Shown here piece after piece: positions 1 through 10,503 of a DNA stretch of 64,000 nt (position 1 is the stretch's first letter; the number at the start of each line of letters is the position of its first letter). This DNA comes from Clavelina lepadiformis. Its lineage: Eukaryota; Chordata; Ascidiacea; Aplousobranchia; Clavelinidae. A program made the translations under genes and the position numbers. Where the stretch lies: the NCBI RefSeq assembly GCF_947623445.1, contig NC_135242.1, positions 20,956,001-21,020,000 of the forward strand. The letters run 5' to 3'. A model generated the notes under the pieces. That model was given only the letters and a program-made list of their open reading frames with translations. It made no database searches and was not told where the DNA came from.

Positions 1-21
1 GAGTTTAAAATTTTGACCTTT

Positions 22-188
22 TGACGGCCAATTTGTCGCCGGTTAATTTGATCGCCGGCCAATTTATCGACGGTTAATTTGATCGCCGGCCAGTTTATGT
101 CACAGTCAGTTTGTCTGCGGTCAATTTACGTCACGTTCAGTTGACCCCGGTGAGTTTGTTCGCGGCCACTTTCCCGCGGCCATATGTC
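22..188. repeat. Degenerate tandem repeat, ~15-17 bp unit
   Basis: About ten imperfect units of the form GCCGGCCAATTTATCGA follow one another (variants: GGTTAATTTGATC, GGTCAATTTACGTC, GTGAGTTTGTTC). Each has a G/C-rich half and an AATTT-like half. It may be a subterminal array of a DNA transposon whose other part lies left of the window. Confidence 0.6.
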
Positions 189-1117
189 GTGCTCCCGAAT
201 TAATTGTACACCTCGACAATTTTATATTCTGATTATATTGAAGCTTCATTGAACGAATAAATCAAGATAGAACATTGTGACAGCAACAGCATACAGACAT
301 GTTGCGGCGTTGAACGTACGACTGATAAGTGATGACTCGTAATGCACGCACAGTAACAGGGAAGCAATCGATTACGTCACGCGGTGTTATGCTTCACTGA
401 TTCAATAGATGAGAATTGTAAGTCTTACACAATCTGTATATTACCTTTGGTTATTATCACAATATTATCACAGACTGATAAGTAGCTTGGGAAGATAACG
501 AGATATTATACTGTTTTGTTTACGGAAATCGCTTTCATGAAACGTGATATAACAATGCTGACGAGCTTCTGGTTTTGCAAATCTGCTCAAAGAAGCTAAA
601 GCATTGTGTGTCAAATGACATCCTATTTCCTGCTCATTGTTTTTGTTTTTGATTGAATATTGTATCGCCTAGTCATTACTTCGTGTTCATCGTTTTAAAG
701 TCGTGACATAAAAATTGTGCATGCCTATGTTACGTGAGTTAGTCACAGTTATTCAATTCAATTCGTGTATTAAGAATATAGCAACAGCAGCTTTTTGCTG
801 TTGCTGCTGTGCCAATGTTTTATCTAAATGTATTCGTTCAAAGAAGCATCAATATAAACAGAATATACAGTTGTCATTCTTGTGAAAACTACTGTTGAAT
901 TCAGTTTGAAGAAGATCAGTGTTAAGTTAGACAACTTTGTTGTCACCTTCACAAGACAATAATTCGTTAAGGTGAACAATTAAGACTGCGGGTGAGAAAA
1001 GCAGACAACGACCTTATGAGAATCAAATATCATCGACCGCAATAAACAATTCAGCTAACAAACATTGTAGTGAAGTGGTTCAACCTTACAGGTTAAGGTA
1101 GAATATAGGCCTACAAC
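189..1117. other. Intergenic, no gene seen
   Basis: No exon with splice signals or recognisable protein was found on either strand. A 17-bp string at 470-486 (CACAGACTGATAAGTAG) also occurs at 14531-14547, directly before the second claudin-like block, so about 0.9 kb here may be inserted relative to that copy. Confidence 0.4.
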
Positions 1118-1358
1118 CAATGTTCCCTCTAAGCTGCGCGCGTGCGCAAATGCGCACTGCTGTCACGGTCTTCGCGCACAGAAAAACTGTGCTGCGCACA
1201 AGAAAAAAATCCAACCTGAATTGAAAATAAACGCATAATAATGGCCACAGTGCGCACTGCGCACGTCTGATGTTGCTCACAGAGTCACAGTGGACCAAGG
1301 GACTGCTCAGGGAGTTAGTGTGCTTGCTCACACTTGTGAAAAATTAGAGGGAACATTG
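1118..1358. mobile_element. hAT-type MITE, 241 bp, perfect 8-bp TSD
   Basis: The ends are exact inverted repeats: CAATGTTCCCTCTAA on the left and TTAGAGGGAACATTG on the right. Both sides are flanked by CCTACAAC (1110-1117 and 1359-1366), an 8-bp target duplication typical of hAT transposons. The interior is rich in GCGCAC words and encodes no transposase, so it is a non-autonomous element. Confidence 0.9.
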
Positions 1359-1608
1359 CCTACAACCATTCCATTACAAGCTTTTCAGCATAAATCAAAT
1401 GGTAATAAATTTGCCAGTTATAAATGCGTTTACGCTGTCACCGTAGATAAGTTAAAGCTAGATGTGGTATGTTGCTCTATATTTTATGACAGAACGATAA
1501 AACTTACTCATTGGATATCCATTCTACAGAAATATTTCACATCGCTGTTTTCAACTCCCGTTTTTTGGCATTGTGGAAAACAAGCAATAGGATGTTTCAA
1601 AGGTTTAC

Positions 1609-1737
1609 CGACATTTAATCACGCGACTGTTAATCACGCAGAGTATTAAACACGCAGTCATTTCAACCCTTGGACATTTTATCACCAGACAAATCATCAC
1701 GTGGACATTTAAACACATCGATATTTAATCACTTTAC
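1609..1737. repeat. Second degenerate tandem array, ~15-16 bp unit
   Basis: Eight or so imperfect units resembling GACATTTAATCACGC occur in tandem. The array is partly kept in copy B (14778-14850). It sits just before the FLYWCH-encoding segment and may be a subterminal repeat of the same DNA transposon. Confidence 0.5.
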
Positions 1738-1964
1738 TGAAAAGATTCATTTAATTATAACACCCAATTTAACAAAGTTGTGTTCAAAATGTCACAGTCT
1801 CTGAAAATTGCACTGCAATTTATTTATTTACTGTGAATACGTAAGCAAGTGTGTTTCAGAATGGAGCGTTTTTTTTCGAACGCAAAAGTTGATTCGAAGG
1901 CAGCATGTTGCAGTAACATTTAGTAAATTGCAGGCAGTTGGAAGCAGCAAATATCCTAACATGA

Positions 1965-2393
1965 GTGGAGACAGTTACCTTTGGAGTTACGTCAAAAGGA
2001 AAACCCTTGATAGGCCTAATTCATAAACAACATGAATTAGTTAAACATCGAAAACATGCAAGCGGGAATATTCAGTGGCTTTGCAAATTTTACCAGAGCA
2101 GTAAATGTCAAGCAAGGTTAACGACCAGAAACAATGAGATTGTAAGCAACTGCAATCCTGAGCACAACAATTCTGGTAACAAAAAAAATGTTTTAGCACG
2201 CCAAGCCGTTGTTGAAATGAAAGATAAAATGCGTGAGATATCGGCTACTACAAGTGCAGTCATTGCCTCAGTAATCACTCAGCTTGAACCAGCTGTGCTA
2301 ATGGGATTACCGAGGAAACGGACTTTAAATAGGAAGCGTCAGAAGTTGCAAAACGATTTGGGGCAACTCTGCCTCCACTTCCAAGAGATATGA
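1965..2393 (+). mobile_element. FLYWCH zinc-finger ORF of a MULE-like transposon remnant
   Basis: An uninterrupted stretch of 142 codons carries a FLYWCH-like pattern: FGVTSKGKPL at residues ~5-14, then W-x-C (WLC), K-C-x-A-R-L and a final H in PEHNN (the usual second His is Asn). FLYWCH domains of this kind are common at the N-terminus of Mutator-like (MULE) transposases in animals. A following frame (PPLPRDMTEIKSKEM) continues briefly and then ends, so no DDE core is present. Copy B lacks about 740 bp covering this ORF, so it is either a post-duplication insertion in copy A or a deletion in copy B. A host FLYWCH gene fragment cannot be excluded. Confidence 0.6.
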
Positions 2394-3543
2394 CAGAGAT
2401 AAAAAGTAAAGAAATGTTAAAAACGCAGCTTTTATCGCACGCAGCAAATAAAAAAATATATAACTATTTTTAGCATAATATTTTTTGAATCAACAAATAT
2501 AATAGTAGTTTATTACAATAACTGCCGGAGACAACCACCACTAAACGGCAGACATCATGTTTTGAAACAGCCTGTTCAGTTATGTATAGCCTAGGATACC
2601 TCCTGATGGCCTTTGCTATGTCGTGATGTCGTCATGTAATTAACGGGAAGGGTCTATAATTGTTATGTTATTAATATTTCAAGTATACCGACATTTTTAA
2701 AGCTGTTATGTTATGTCATAAAAAACTTGTAGAAATCTATATGTTGACTTATTGAAATGCCTAATTTTACGTAGGCTAACAAACTTTTTTGGCATTTTGC
2801 GCAAATTGACAAACATTTTGCATTGATAGGCTTACTTGTTTAGATTTTGTTGCTGTTTGCGTGTTATTTTGCTGTATAATCGGTTTAATTTGGCTTATGT
2901 TAACCTATCACAACTAAATGCCCAGCTATTGTAAATCCAAAATCTTTATTTTGCTTAAATAAAAGCCTTAAAAGGCATCCCTTGTCCTACAAATAATATT
3001 TTGCGTAGCTACAAGCGGTTGTAGTAAAAATGTGTTCTTCTTTTCGATAAGCTTGGGAATTAAGGTAACCGAAGCCAAATGTAGGTATTTCATACCATTT
3101 AAAAATTCCAACTGGAGAAAATATACAGTAATAATCGATCGTATTTAAATATTAGTATTTAAATACAGTAAATAAAATCATGTTATAGTACTTCATCTGC
3201 AAGCCTGTAGTGGGGCTACTTAAAAAATGAAACTGAAAATATTTGAAAACTTAGCCTATTGCAACAATTGATGTCACATTACGACATAGGAACTAGCTTA
3301 TTATTAAACAACTAGTAGAAGCTCATGGTCAATTAGCTTGTGTAACTTTTAAACATATAGCCTGCCATATAGTTTTACCCATATTATAGTTAGTGTTTTA
3401 AGCTGCATCAATTGAGCTAAACTGTATCAAGCGCTGCGATAAAGTATGCAAACTAATTTCCGGGCATGCAAAGAAAAGTGTGATCATAGGAAAACAACAG
3501 CACAGTAAACGCGAGTAAACCAGCTCATAAGAATAGTCTTCCT
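2394..3543. other. Intergenic, duplicated, no gene seen
   Basis: This AT-rich stretch matches about 14890-16046 of copy B with many small differences and no conserved reading frame. The part next to 3544 probably contains the 3' untranslated region of CL1a. Confidence 0.4.
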
Positions 3544-4334
3544 TTAAATAAGTTTCACTGAAATGAAGCCTGAGATGCTTGCAACCAGAGCCAGGCCACC
3601 TGTGATCCAAGCCAAAATGAAACTAGAACCGTAATGATCGGCTGGTGCTTTGGTCATATCCGTAAGTACACTGATCGCTAATACGGCACATATTCCTGGA
3701 AAAAGTTATTTTGCTTTGTTTTTGAGAAGCAACTTTTTTGCATAAAACGGAGCAATTTAAAATTGTTTTAAACGGGCAATATGTCACCTCCTATCAATTG
3801 AAAGTATGCTGCAATTAACCCGGCATTCTTCCCAGGATTTAGTCGAAAACGAATCATGGCAAGATTTCCAATAAAGACCAAAATTAACGCAGTTATAAGA
3901 AAGATTTCAACAGTAGTCAGGTCAGAAGATGTATCTGACAAAAGCAGTACAGCGTTAAACTTACTAAAATATTTCTTGTATAATTACATCAGCCTTAGTT
4001 TGCAGCAAACTTCAGTCAATGCAAATCCAAATAAGTATAAACCATAAACAAACATTTTATTCTTAAACTTACAACTCTTTTATATGATGTTTAATCTACT
4101 GCAAATTATCTTACGCCATAAAATTTTATTGATCTTCCGACTATCAAGTTTTACTAATTTTTTACCTGTAAAATCTTCACAACCGGAGCCAAAGCAACCC
4201 ACAAACAGTCTAATTGTGTTCAAGCCCTTTGCGTATAGCCACGTGTTCACGGCTATCGAGGTTACGCCCGTACATAATGCTAGCGAACCGCAAGCAATAC
4301 TGACATATTGAAACAATTGCACTAAAGATACCAT
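3544..4334 (-). CDS. CL1a, PMP22/claudin-like four-pass membrane protein
   Basis: Three exons, 4334-4166, 3934-3788 and 3695-3544, join in phase 1 at both introns to give 155 residues. Length and topology match the PMP22/EMP/claudin superfamily: TM1 at ~5-28, an extracellular loop with W (NTWLYAKG) and two cysteines (VGCFGSGC), TM2 at ~66-84, TM3 across the exon 2/3 junction, and TM4 near the end (AWITGGLALVASISGF). The canonical GLW-x2-C motif is only partly kept (IRLFVGC). Family members form cell junctions or shape membranes; the exact role here is unknown. The start is the Met that aligns with the starts of CL2 and CL3; a TTCAG acceptor 16 bp upstream suggests a 5' UTR intron. The copy CL1b is intact. 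Confidence 0.8.
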
Positions 4335-6091
4335 GTTTGTACGTCAGCTACCTGAATAAAATCACAGAGTTACATATCTGCCAGTTTTGGGAGCAAATGT
4401 CGAGTTCCTTTTTATAGAATTTCAATTTTTTAACCTTAAAAAACGTTCAAGCTGCCAGCATAATAACTGCAACTTTCTACCACTGATTCCTTAGTCGCCT
4501 ATTTTACTTTGTTTCTAAAAGCTTGCAGCCAATGCGGAAGTGAACAAGTTTTAATAAAAGTTGTTGACTTGATAAGAAAACACTCTGCGTGTTACTTTAT
4601 CAGTCTTTATTGTAACTGATACGTAAATTAGACCGGAATTATTTTTAGAAGTATACCGACCCGGTCGATTTGAAACCTTATTGAATCAAAAAGTTTAGAA
4701 AATGTTTCTGTAAGTTCTGCATACATCCAGACTATACATACACACCTGTACCACACACGCATGCGCCTTACGCGATGACTTAATTAATCTGAGTTAGATT
4801 TAAATATGCTACTTTGTAAAGTTAAATAGTAAAGAAAGGGCGTTTATCAGTATTTTGCGACTATCAAAAGTTAGACCTTTAATTCGAAAAGATGTAGACC
4901 AATTTCTCAAAGATCATGCTTGTTGTCCTCTAATATTACTAGCTGGGACTGGTCGCCTAATATTGTTCGCTTGCGTTAGTACGTTCGGACAATGTATACA
5001 GCAAAATTCCGGAAATGTTTGTTGTTTAACAATAAGGACTGCGCAATCCACTTTCGTCGCAATTGTCTTTTTTTGAATATGCTGTATACACTTTCGGGTG
5101 CTGCATAAGAAATTCATCGTCATTATCAATTAGTGCAGACCGCATATGTTTTCACATTGAAACCAGTTTAATTCATGAATATGAACGAGTGTTATAGAGT
5201 GTCATATAAAATTTCCTACCCACCTTCTTACTTCTAAAAGCCACAGCGTGACTTCTTAACTGTCATATTTTTTTTGAAATACTGCACGTCATTAAAGTTT
5301 TTTCTTTGTTTTGCGGGGAACTTTCTTGTGTGATCGAGTCGTCCCTAAGCTTTTGCATCATCCATACATGGAAGTGACACAAGTATACGCAATAATCGGG
5401 TCCAAAATAGGGAACAAAAAATAAGGACTTTTTTTACTGCAAGCGATTAAGCGTAATTACGGTTAAATTGTTTACCGCAATCCATAAAATATAAGCCTAG
5501 CTAAATACATTCTAGACTCTAGAGCCCTGATGCGCCGGTACGCGCAAGAGCTTCGTTGCGGTCGCAAGGTGGTTGCCGGTAAGATTTTTAAAATTCGGGG
5601 CGGGTACTCGCAAGTTGACAATTGTTGCCGCGTGGCGGGCGCTGGTGTCCGTATTAGAATCATTATAGGTTTTAGTTATAACATGAGTGGGTTAACTTTT
5701 GTTAAATACAATGACATCGGTTACTTTTTGTTTATTTCACAATAACGAAACCACGAAATTAAATAAGGCCAAACGTTGTCTCCTTCCTTTTATTACGTAG
5801 TGACAGATTTGTAGCCTAATCACAAAAATTATAATTAAAGAAAGAGCAACAAAGACCGAGTCTAAACACAAGCATGCAGTTGTTGGTGCTAAAGGTTGGA
5901 CGTTGTCTCTCTCCTTTTGCGGGCTGAAACAATGCCCGGGTAGGGCTCTAATACACACGTTACTTCAAGTTAATTGCCTGTCTGCAAAGTATGATAAAGC
6001 TATAGGCCTACAGATGTTGGCTTGCTGTCGCCGTGTTTCTGCTTCGCTTTATTTCTGATGAGTATGTTATTTCAAATGCAATTTATGCAAT
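4335..6091. other. Intergenic, no gene seen
   Basis: This matches about 16841-18790 of copy B. A GC-rich patch at 5520-5660 is shared with 18030-18180, but its reading frames are not kept between the copies. Short open frames here lack splice signals or conserved protein features. Confidence 0.4.
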
Positions 6092-6454
6092 TGTTACGAA
6101 CTTTTGTTCCCCAGGTATTGCGTAGCTGATTAGCGTGTTTTCAGTGAAGCGTTTTTACCAATTAGCACCATTTGCGTGTTTGTTCTTAAATATTTTAATT
6201 ACTTGATTTGGCACCCTCCTTAAATATAAAAGGTTGTGCGCTTTTTGAGGAGGGGTGAGTCGGGTCTGAGTCGGCGTCTGGCTGAGACCAATTAAATGTG
6301 GCTTTTCGAAGATCAAGTTTGTTTTATTAGCGTGGTAACGCTACACAGTCTCACAGTTGAAGGTTACTCACAGTTACTCGCAGTTAAAGGTGTTGCAGTT
6401 CACCGTAAACGTGAAATTAGGCCTGGCTATATGAACGAGAAAATAGTCGTTACA
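6092..6454. mobile_element. Solo LTR (Ty3/gypsy-like?), fossil
   Basis: The segment starts TGTTACGA and ends TCGTTACA (TG...CA), has a TATA-like word (ATATAAAAGG) near 6225, and is flanked by a 4-bp duplication, CAAT (6088-6091 and 6455-6458). Copy B of the block lacks it and shows the approximate empty site near 18790. No internal retroelement genes are adjacent, so it is a solo LTR left by LTR-LTR recombination. It is younger than the local block duplication. The family is an inference from the ends. Confidence 0.75.
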
Positions 6455-6895
6455 CAATTACTTTATTACTATATACAGTATCCATATTACAAACAGGATA
6501 GGTCACGGTATAGTATAGCTGTGCTATGGCCATCTGGTAATATTACATGCATACCTATAGGCTGTATAGCAATATTGAAATAAATGACGCACTTGCCTTC
6601 GTAAATATTGTGGAATTTTGGCACAAAAATTTTTTGGTGTTAAACAGCAATTAACAACATATGTAACCCGAGACGTACGTGATATATTAGCCCATGTAAA
6701 AACTTTACCCTGGGCTGCGGCCTGCATAAGCTAATATAACTTTAACCGGCAGAAACGCATTGGAACTAGGCTATAGAACAGATTACCGGTACAAGAAATC
6801 ATAATGAAAAGTAACATGCATTAACAACAATAAAATAAAAATATAATTTTCAAATTAAATATCTATAAAACAAGGTACGAAAAGAGATGTTGGAT
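6455..6895. other. Intergenic, probable 3' flank of CL2a
   Basis: The sequence is AT-rich and conserved with 18800-19236. No independent gene is seen. Confidence 0.35.
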
Positions 6896-7672
6896 TTAAG
6901 CGAGTCTTAAAGAAGCACAACCTATGCCACTTGCAAGTAAAGCAAAAACGCTGGTAATCCAAGCCAAGACGAAGCCAGTGCTATATTTTTCATCGAGTGA
7001 ACTCGACTTTCCGGCGTATATAGAAATACTCATTATTGCCAATATACCTAAAAAAAGATTGTGTAGATCACTCAAGTTATAAAAGCTACATTAACAATAA
7101 TGTTTCCAAATAACACAGCTCAAACTATAGCCTACGTGACGTGTGCAACAATCGCACCATACCTCCGAATAGTAGCAGAGCAATAGCAGTTTGTTGAACC
7201 TGTTTCTGCTGGTATTTAAACTTGAAAACAGTCATGGCGATATTTCCAGCAAAAATCGCAAACACACTTATAACGAGAAAAGCTCTGGTTGCCATCAACC
7301 AGGCAGGAGGGTCTAAAACATAATGAAAATTGTTAGATTTGTGATCTTTCGATTGCTAGTTCTTGTTCAATGACCTATAAAGCTATTAACATATAAGGCA
7401 AATGATAATAAACCAAAAAATCATATCACCATATCAGACCATATCCTAATTAATAAACCAAAAACTAAAAAAAAGTTTTTTCTAGATTATTAGGAGTTCT
7501 TACCCGAAATATTCAAGCAAACAGTGTGAGCACACATTTTAAACAAACCAACACTGACAATGCCAACATTTACCCAATTGTTTGCAGCCAGTGAGCTTAT
7601 TCCTGTGATAAGCGCCAGCCATCCAAAAACCAGCACGCCGGTAACTTGTAGCTGTGATGCATAAACAGCCAT
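6896..7672 (-). CDS. CL2a, PMP22/claudin-like four-pass membrane protein
   Basis: Exons 7672-7504, 7312-7163 and 7047-6896 give 156 residues. Introns are phase 1 as in CL1 and CL3, and exon 1 has exactly the CL1 length (169 nt). TM1 is followed by NNWVNVG, then GLFKMC and a second Cys (HTVC), a closer match to the claudin W...GLW-x2-C...C signature than CL1. TM2 (AIFAGNIAMTVF), TM3 and TM4 (AWITSVFALLASGIG) follow. An in-frame Met six codons upstream (7690) is possible, but the downstream Met (MAVYASQL) aligns with its paralogues. It lies head-to-tail between CL3a and CL1a. The copy CL2b carries a frameshift. Confidence 0.8.
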
Positions 7673-7690
7673 GGTGTTTTTCCTACTCAA

Positions 7691-9050
7691 TTTGCAAAGC
7701 CTACCTAGATAAAATGCTAAAACATTTATAATGAATTGTTTACAGAAATCTGCATTTGTTGACGTGTCGGAATTTTTTTAGTACCTCTATTCCTCCAACT
7801 GCTTATCCAGTATAGGCAAAGTGCTTTATAGTGAATAAAAAAGTAAACTAATAATTAAGGCAAACTAAATAAAGTTCATCAACTCTAAAAGAAACTTATA
7901 ACATAAAATCTGCTATGTAAGGTTATGTGTCCAAACTTAGGAAGCTAAAGGCCAGGTTACTGTAGCTCGCGCTACTAAGTTTTTTATAAATATTGATCAA
8001 TGGAGATGGCATTGGTCACTCTGACACTTAGAACATCTGAGTTGTTTTCCATCTGTGTGGAAGTTGGTCAGCCAACTGCTAACTATTGTTAAACTTTACA
8101 GGGCATTGCAACACCATAAACAATTGTCTGACGTTGACTGACAAATGAGGCTAAATGGAATTGCAACCGATAGGCCTACACTATTGTGAATGTGCTCTCT
8201 TTTCCTGGAAACTTTTGGCAAAACATTTACGCCAACCACTCAATCTATTGGACTAAAAAAGTTTCGTTACTAACTCGTGCTATATGTTGAGAATGAATGT
8301 GTTGAAGAAACTTTCTCTTGCTATTGTTTTTATTGTAATCAAAGACATCGGCTTTGTTTTCTTTCTAGTCAGCATCGTAACAAACAGATGCGTGAGGTTG
8401 AAGAGAAAAAATAGTGGCTAGTTAAAACACGTTTGACAATGGAAAGCATATTGATTACATGCTGCGGTTTACTACAGTGTTTCTAGGAACTCTAACGTCC
8501 ATTAAGCTTCAAAAGGAATGCTCAATCTGTCCGTTGTGCTTATACGGTGTCATTCAAGGCTTGAAGCAAATTAGCTTGTGACATTATGTTTTACCCCGTT
8601 CTGGTATTAACACTTTGGTATATGGCTTTGACGAGCTCTAAATCGAGTGCTTGGATTTTCGCTTGAATTAACTGTTACGTATTTTACCAGTTTTGGAATA
8701 ATTTTGCTTGCACGCCCAGCCAGCACTAGGTGGCGGGTATATTTGCACCGCTCACCTTGTCATTTCGGATGAATTCTTTCAAATCTTGTTTGCAATGTTT
8801 TAATTTTTTAGGATGGCGCAATTATACGAACTGATTAAACCACGTATAGTAATATTGCTACGTTAACAGCAACCGCTTAATCGTATGCACTTTTTCATAG
8901 ATCAGCTACAAACACATAATGTAGAATAGAAAATAGTTGTTCTATAGCAACGAAACATTAAGTAAAAGTGGCCATCTCAAACGAAAAATAAAACAAACAA
9001 TGATGCACAATTATAACGAGAAGCTCCATATATTGACAATATGAGTCAAA
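7691..9050. other. Intergenic, duplicated, no gene seen
   Basis: Between CL2a and CL3a, matching about 20044-21400. Similarity to copy B jumps from clearly diverged to almost identical near 8605, although no gene boundary lies there. Confidence 0.5.
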
Positions 9051-9079
9051 CTTTTTTATTGTTTGAAAACTTGTTTAGT

Positions 9080-10124
9080 TCAAGCGTGTTTCAATGAAGC
9101 AAAGCCTAAGATGCTTGCAAGCAGAGCCAAACCACAGGTAACCCAAGCCAAGATGAAGCCAGAGCCATAATAATCAGCTGGTAGATCCACTTTTCCAGTG
9201 TAAATGGCTGTTGCTATTATTGCTAGGGCACCTAAAAATATAGAAATCGTTTCAAAAAGAATGCGTGAAAAAAACTATAAATAGGAATAATTCTACGCCG
9301 TAATGAAATGCAAGAGTTAGGATATGGTGAAGTATAAATAAAGCTGGAATATTTCCACAAAATATACGGGGGAAAAAATGAAATTTGGACTCAATTCACC
9401 TATTTCACTTTGACGTGATGTTGTCGTTGAAATTAACGCTCAACATACGCAGCCCGATCCACGGTTTAAACTATAAGCAGTTTAAAAACGCAACAAACCA
9501 TTACCTCCTAACAGTAGCAAGACAGCAGCAATTTGTCCGACACGTTTCTGGCATTTAACCCGGAAAGCAATCATGGCGATGTTTCCAGCAAAAATCGAGA
9601 TTACGCCCATTATGAGGAACGCCCTGGTGGCCATCAGAAAGCTGGGCGGGTCTAAAACAATAATAGTTTCCTTTCTTTTGTAATTTTTTTTATGGCAACG
9701 TTATCAAATGATTATGCGTATAGGGCTAGTGGCATTGCAACGGCAATCTATATTGTATTTTACTTATACAACGATTAGGGTTTAAATGTAAAGCATAGCG
9801 GATAAGTTTAGTTAGGGATGCAGAATGCCATCTTCAAAAGAAGTGCAGAACTCCATCAAAGTAATAAGCTCTTGTATCTTTCCCATACATAACTACATAC
9901 GGTCTTGGTAGTGCGTTAACTGCCAGATGAGTTAACATCAGTTATTTTAACGCCTTACCGGAAATATAAAAGCAAACAGTGGGAAGGCAAGTCTTGAACA
10001 GGCCACTGCGGCCAAAAAGACCTTGATCTACCCAAGTATGTACGGCCAGAGAGGCTATTCCCAGAGACATTGCCACCCATCCACAAACCATGCTGGATAT
10101 TCGAAGCGTCGTTGCGAGAGCCAT
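9080..10124 (-). CDS. CL3a, PMP22/claudin-like four-pass membrane protein
   Basis: Exons 10124-9959, 9651-9505 and 9231-9080 give 154 residues with phase-1 introns. The first loop has HTWVDQG, then GLFKTCLPTVC, the clearest claudin-type W...GLF-x2-C...C pattern of the trio. TM2 is IFAGNIAMIAF, TM3 spans the last exon junction, and TM4 is FILAWVTCGLALLASILG. The start is the inner Met (MALATTL); an in-frame Met 11 codons upstream would add a poor match to the paralogues. An AATAAA on the minus strand at 9060-9055 lies about 20 bp after the stop. The copy CL3b is almost identical. Confidence 0.82.
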
Positions 10125-10449
10125 GGTGGATTTTTTAAATACAAGAAACCTATGCAAGATAATAAAATTTGTTTTTACCTATATTTGAAGATAGGTTAGG
10201 CCTACGCGTTAAGAACCTTCAGTCTTTTTATTGGTTTTCAATTGCGTGAAGTTCGTTGCGAATAGTACAATGCGATGGTATACAGCACTGCTCTATGCAG
10301 CGCTATAACACCTTATCACGTAAGTCCTGACTTTGCGATTAATTCTAACTCATCACTGAAGTACTCGACATAACACCACTATTTACAACGGTTTCAATCG
10401 ATCAAGAGTTTCTCACAAATGAACCGCTGATAACTCTCACAGCAAATGA

Positions 10450-10458
10450 TATATAAAA
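10450..10458 (+). promoter_or_regulatory. Candidate TATA box (plus strand) at block edge
   Basis: TATATAAAA occurs about 32 bp before an ATG at 10482 and 54 bp before the first AKR-frame Met at 10504. The identical element is at 22809-22817 in copy B. It could drive transcription away from CL3. The link is positional only. Confidence 0.35.
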
Positions 10459-10503
10459 CAGCCCTATGCAGTTCCGCAAACATGGTAAACACCGGACGTA
10501 CAA

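Larger units (their letters stand above)
1383..10491. repeat. Claudin-like segmental duplication, copy A
   Basis: This block matches 14548-22848 in the same orientation and carries CL1, CL2 and CL3. From about 8605 (20960 in copy B) onward the copies differ by roughly 1% or less by eye; leftward they differ several-fold more, with indels. Copy A alone has the FLYWCH-bearing stretch near 1.7-2.4 kb and a solo LTR at 6092. Its right end runs directly into the AKR fragment. Confidence 0.9.

Noticed and set aside
5530-5745. GC-rich open frame rich in Arg/Gly
   Set aside because: The frame is not kept in the duplicate at 18030-18240, where the same DNA has indels, so coding is unlikely.
5737-5958. 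Minus-strand frame with a hydrophobic stretch, similar in both claudin blocks
   Set aside because: Similarity equals that of surrounding non-coding DNA. No splice partners or family resemblance.
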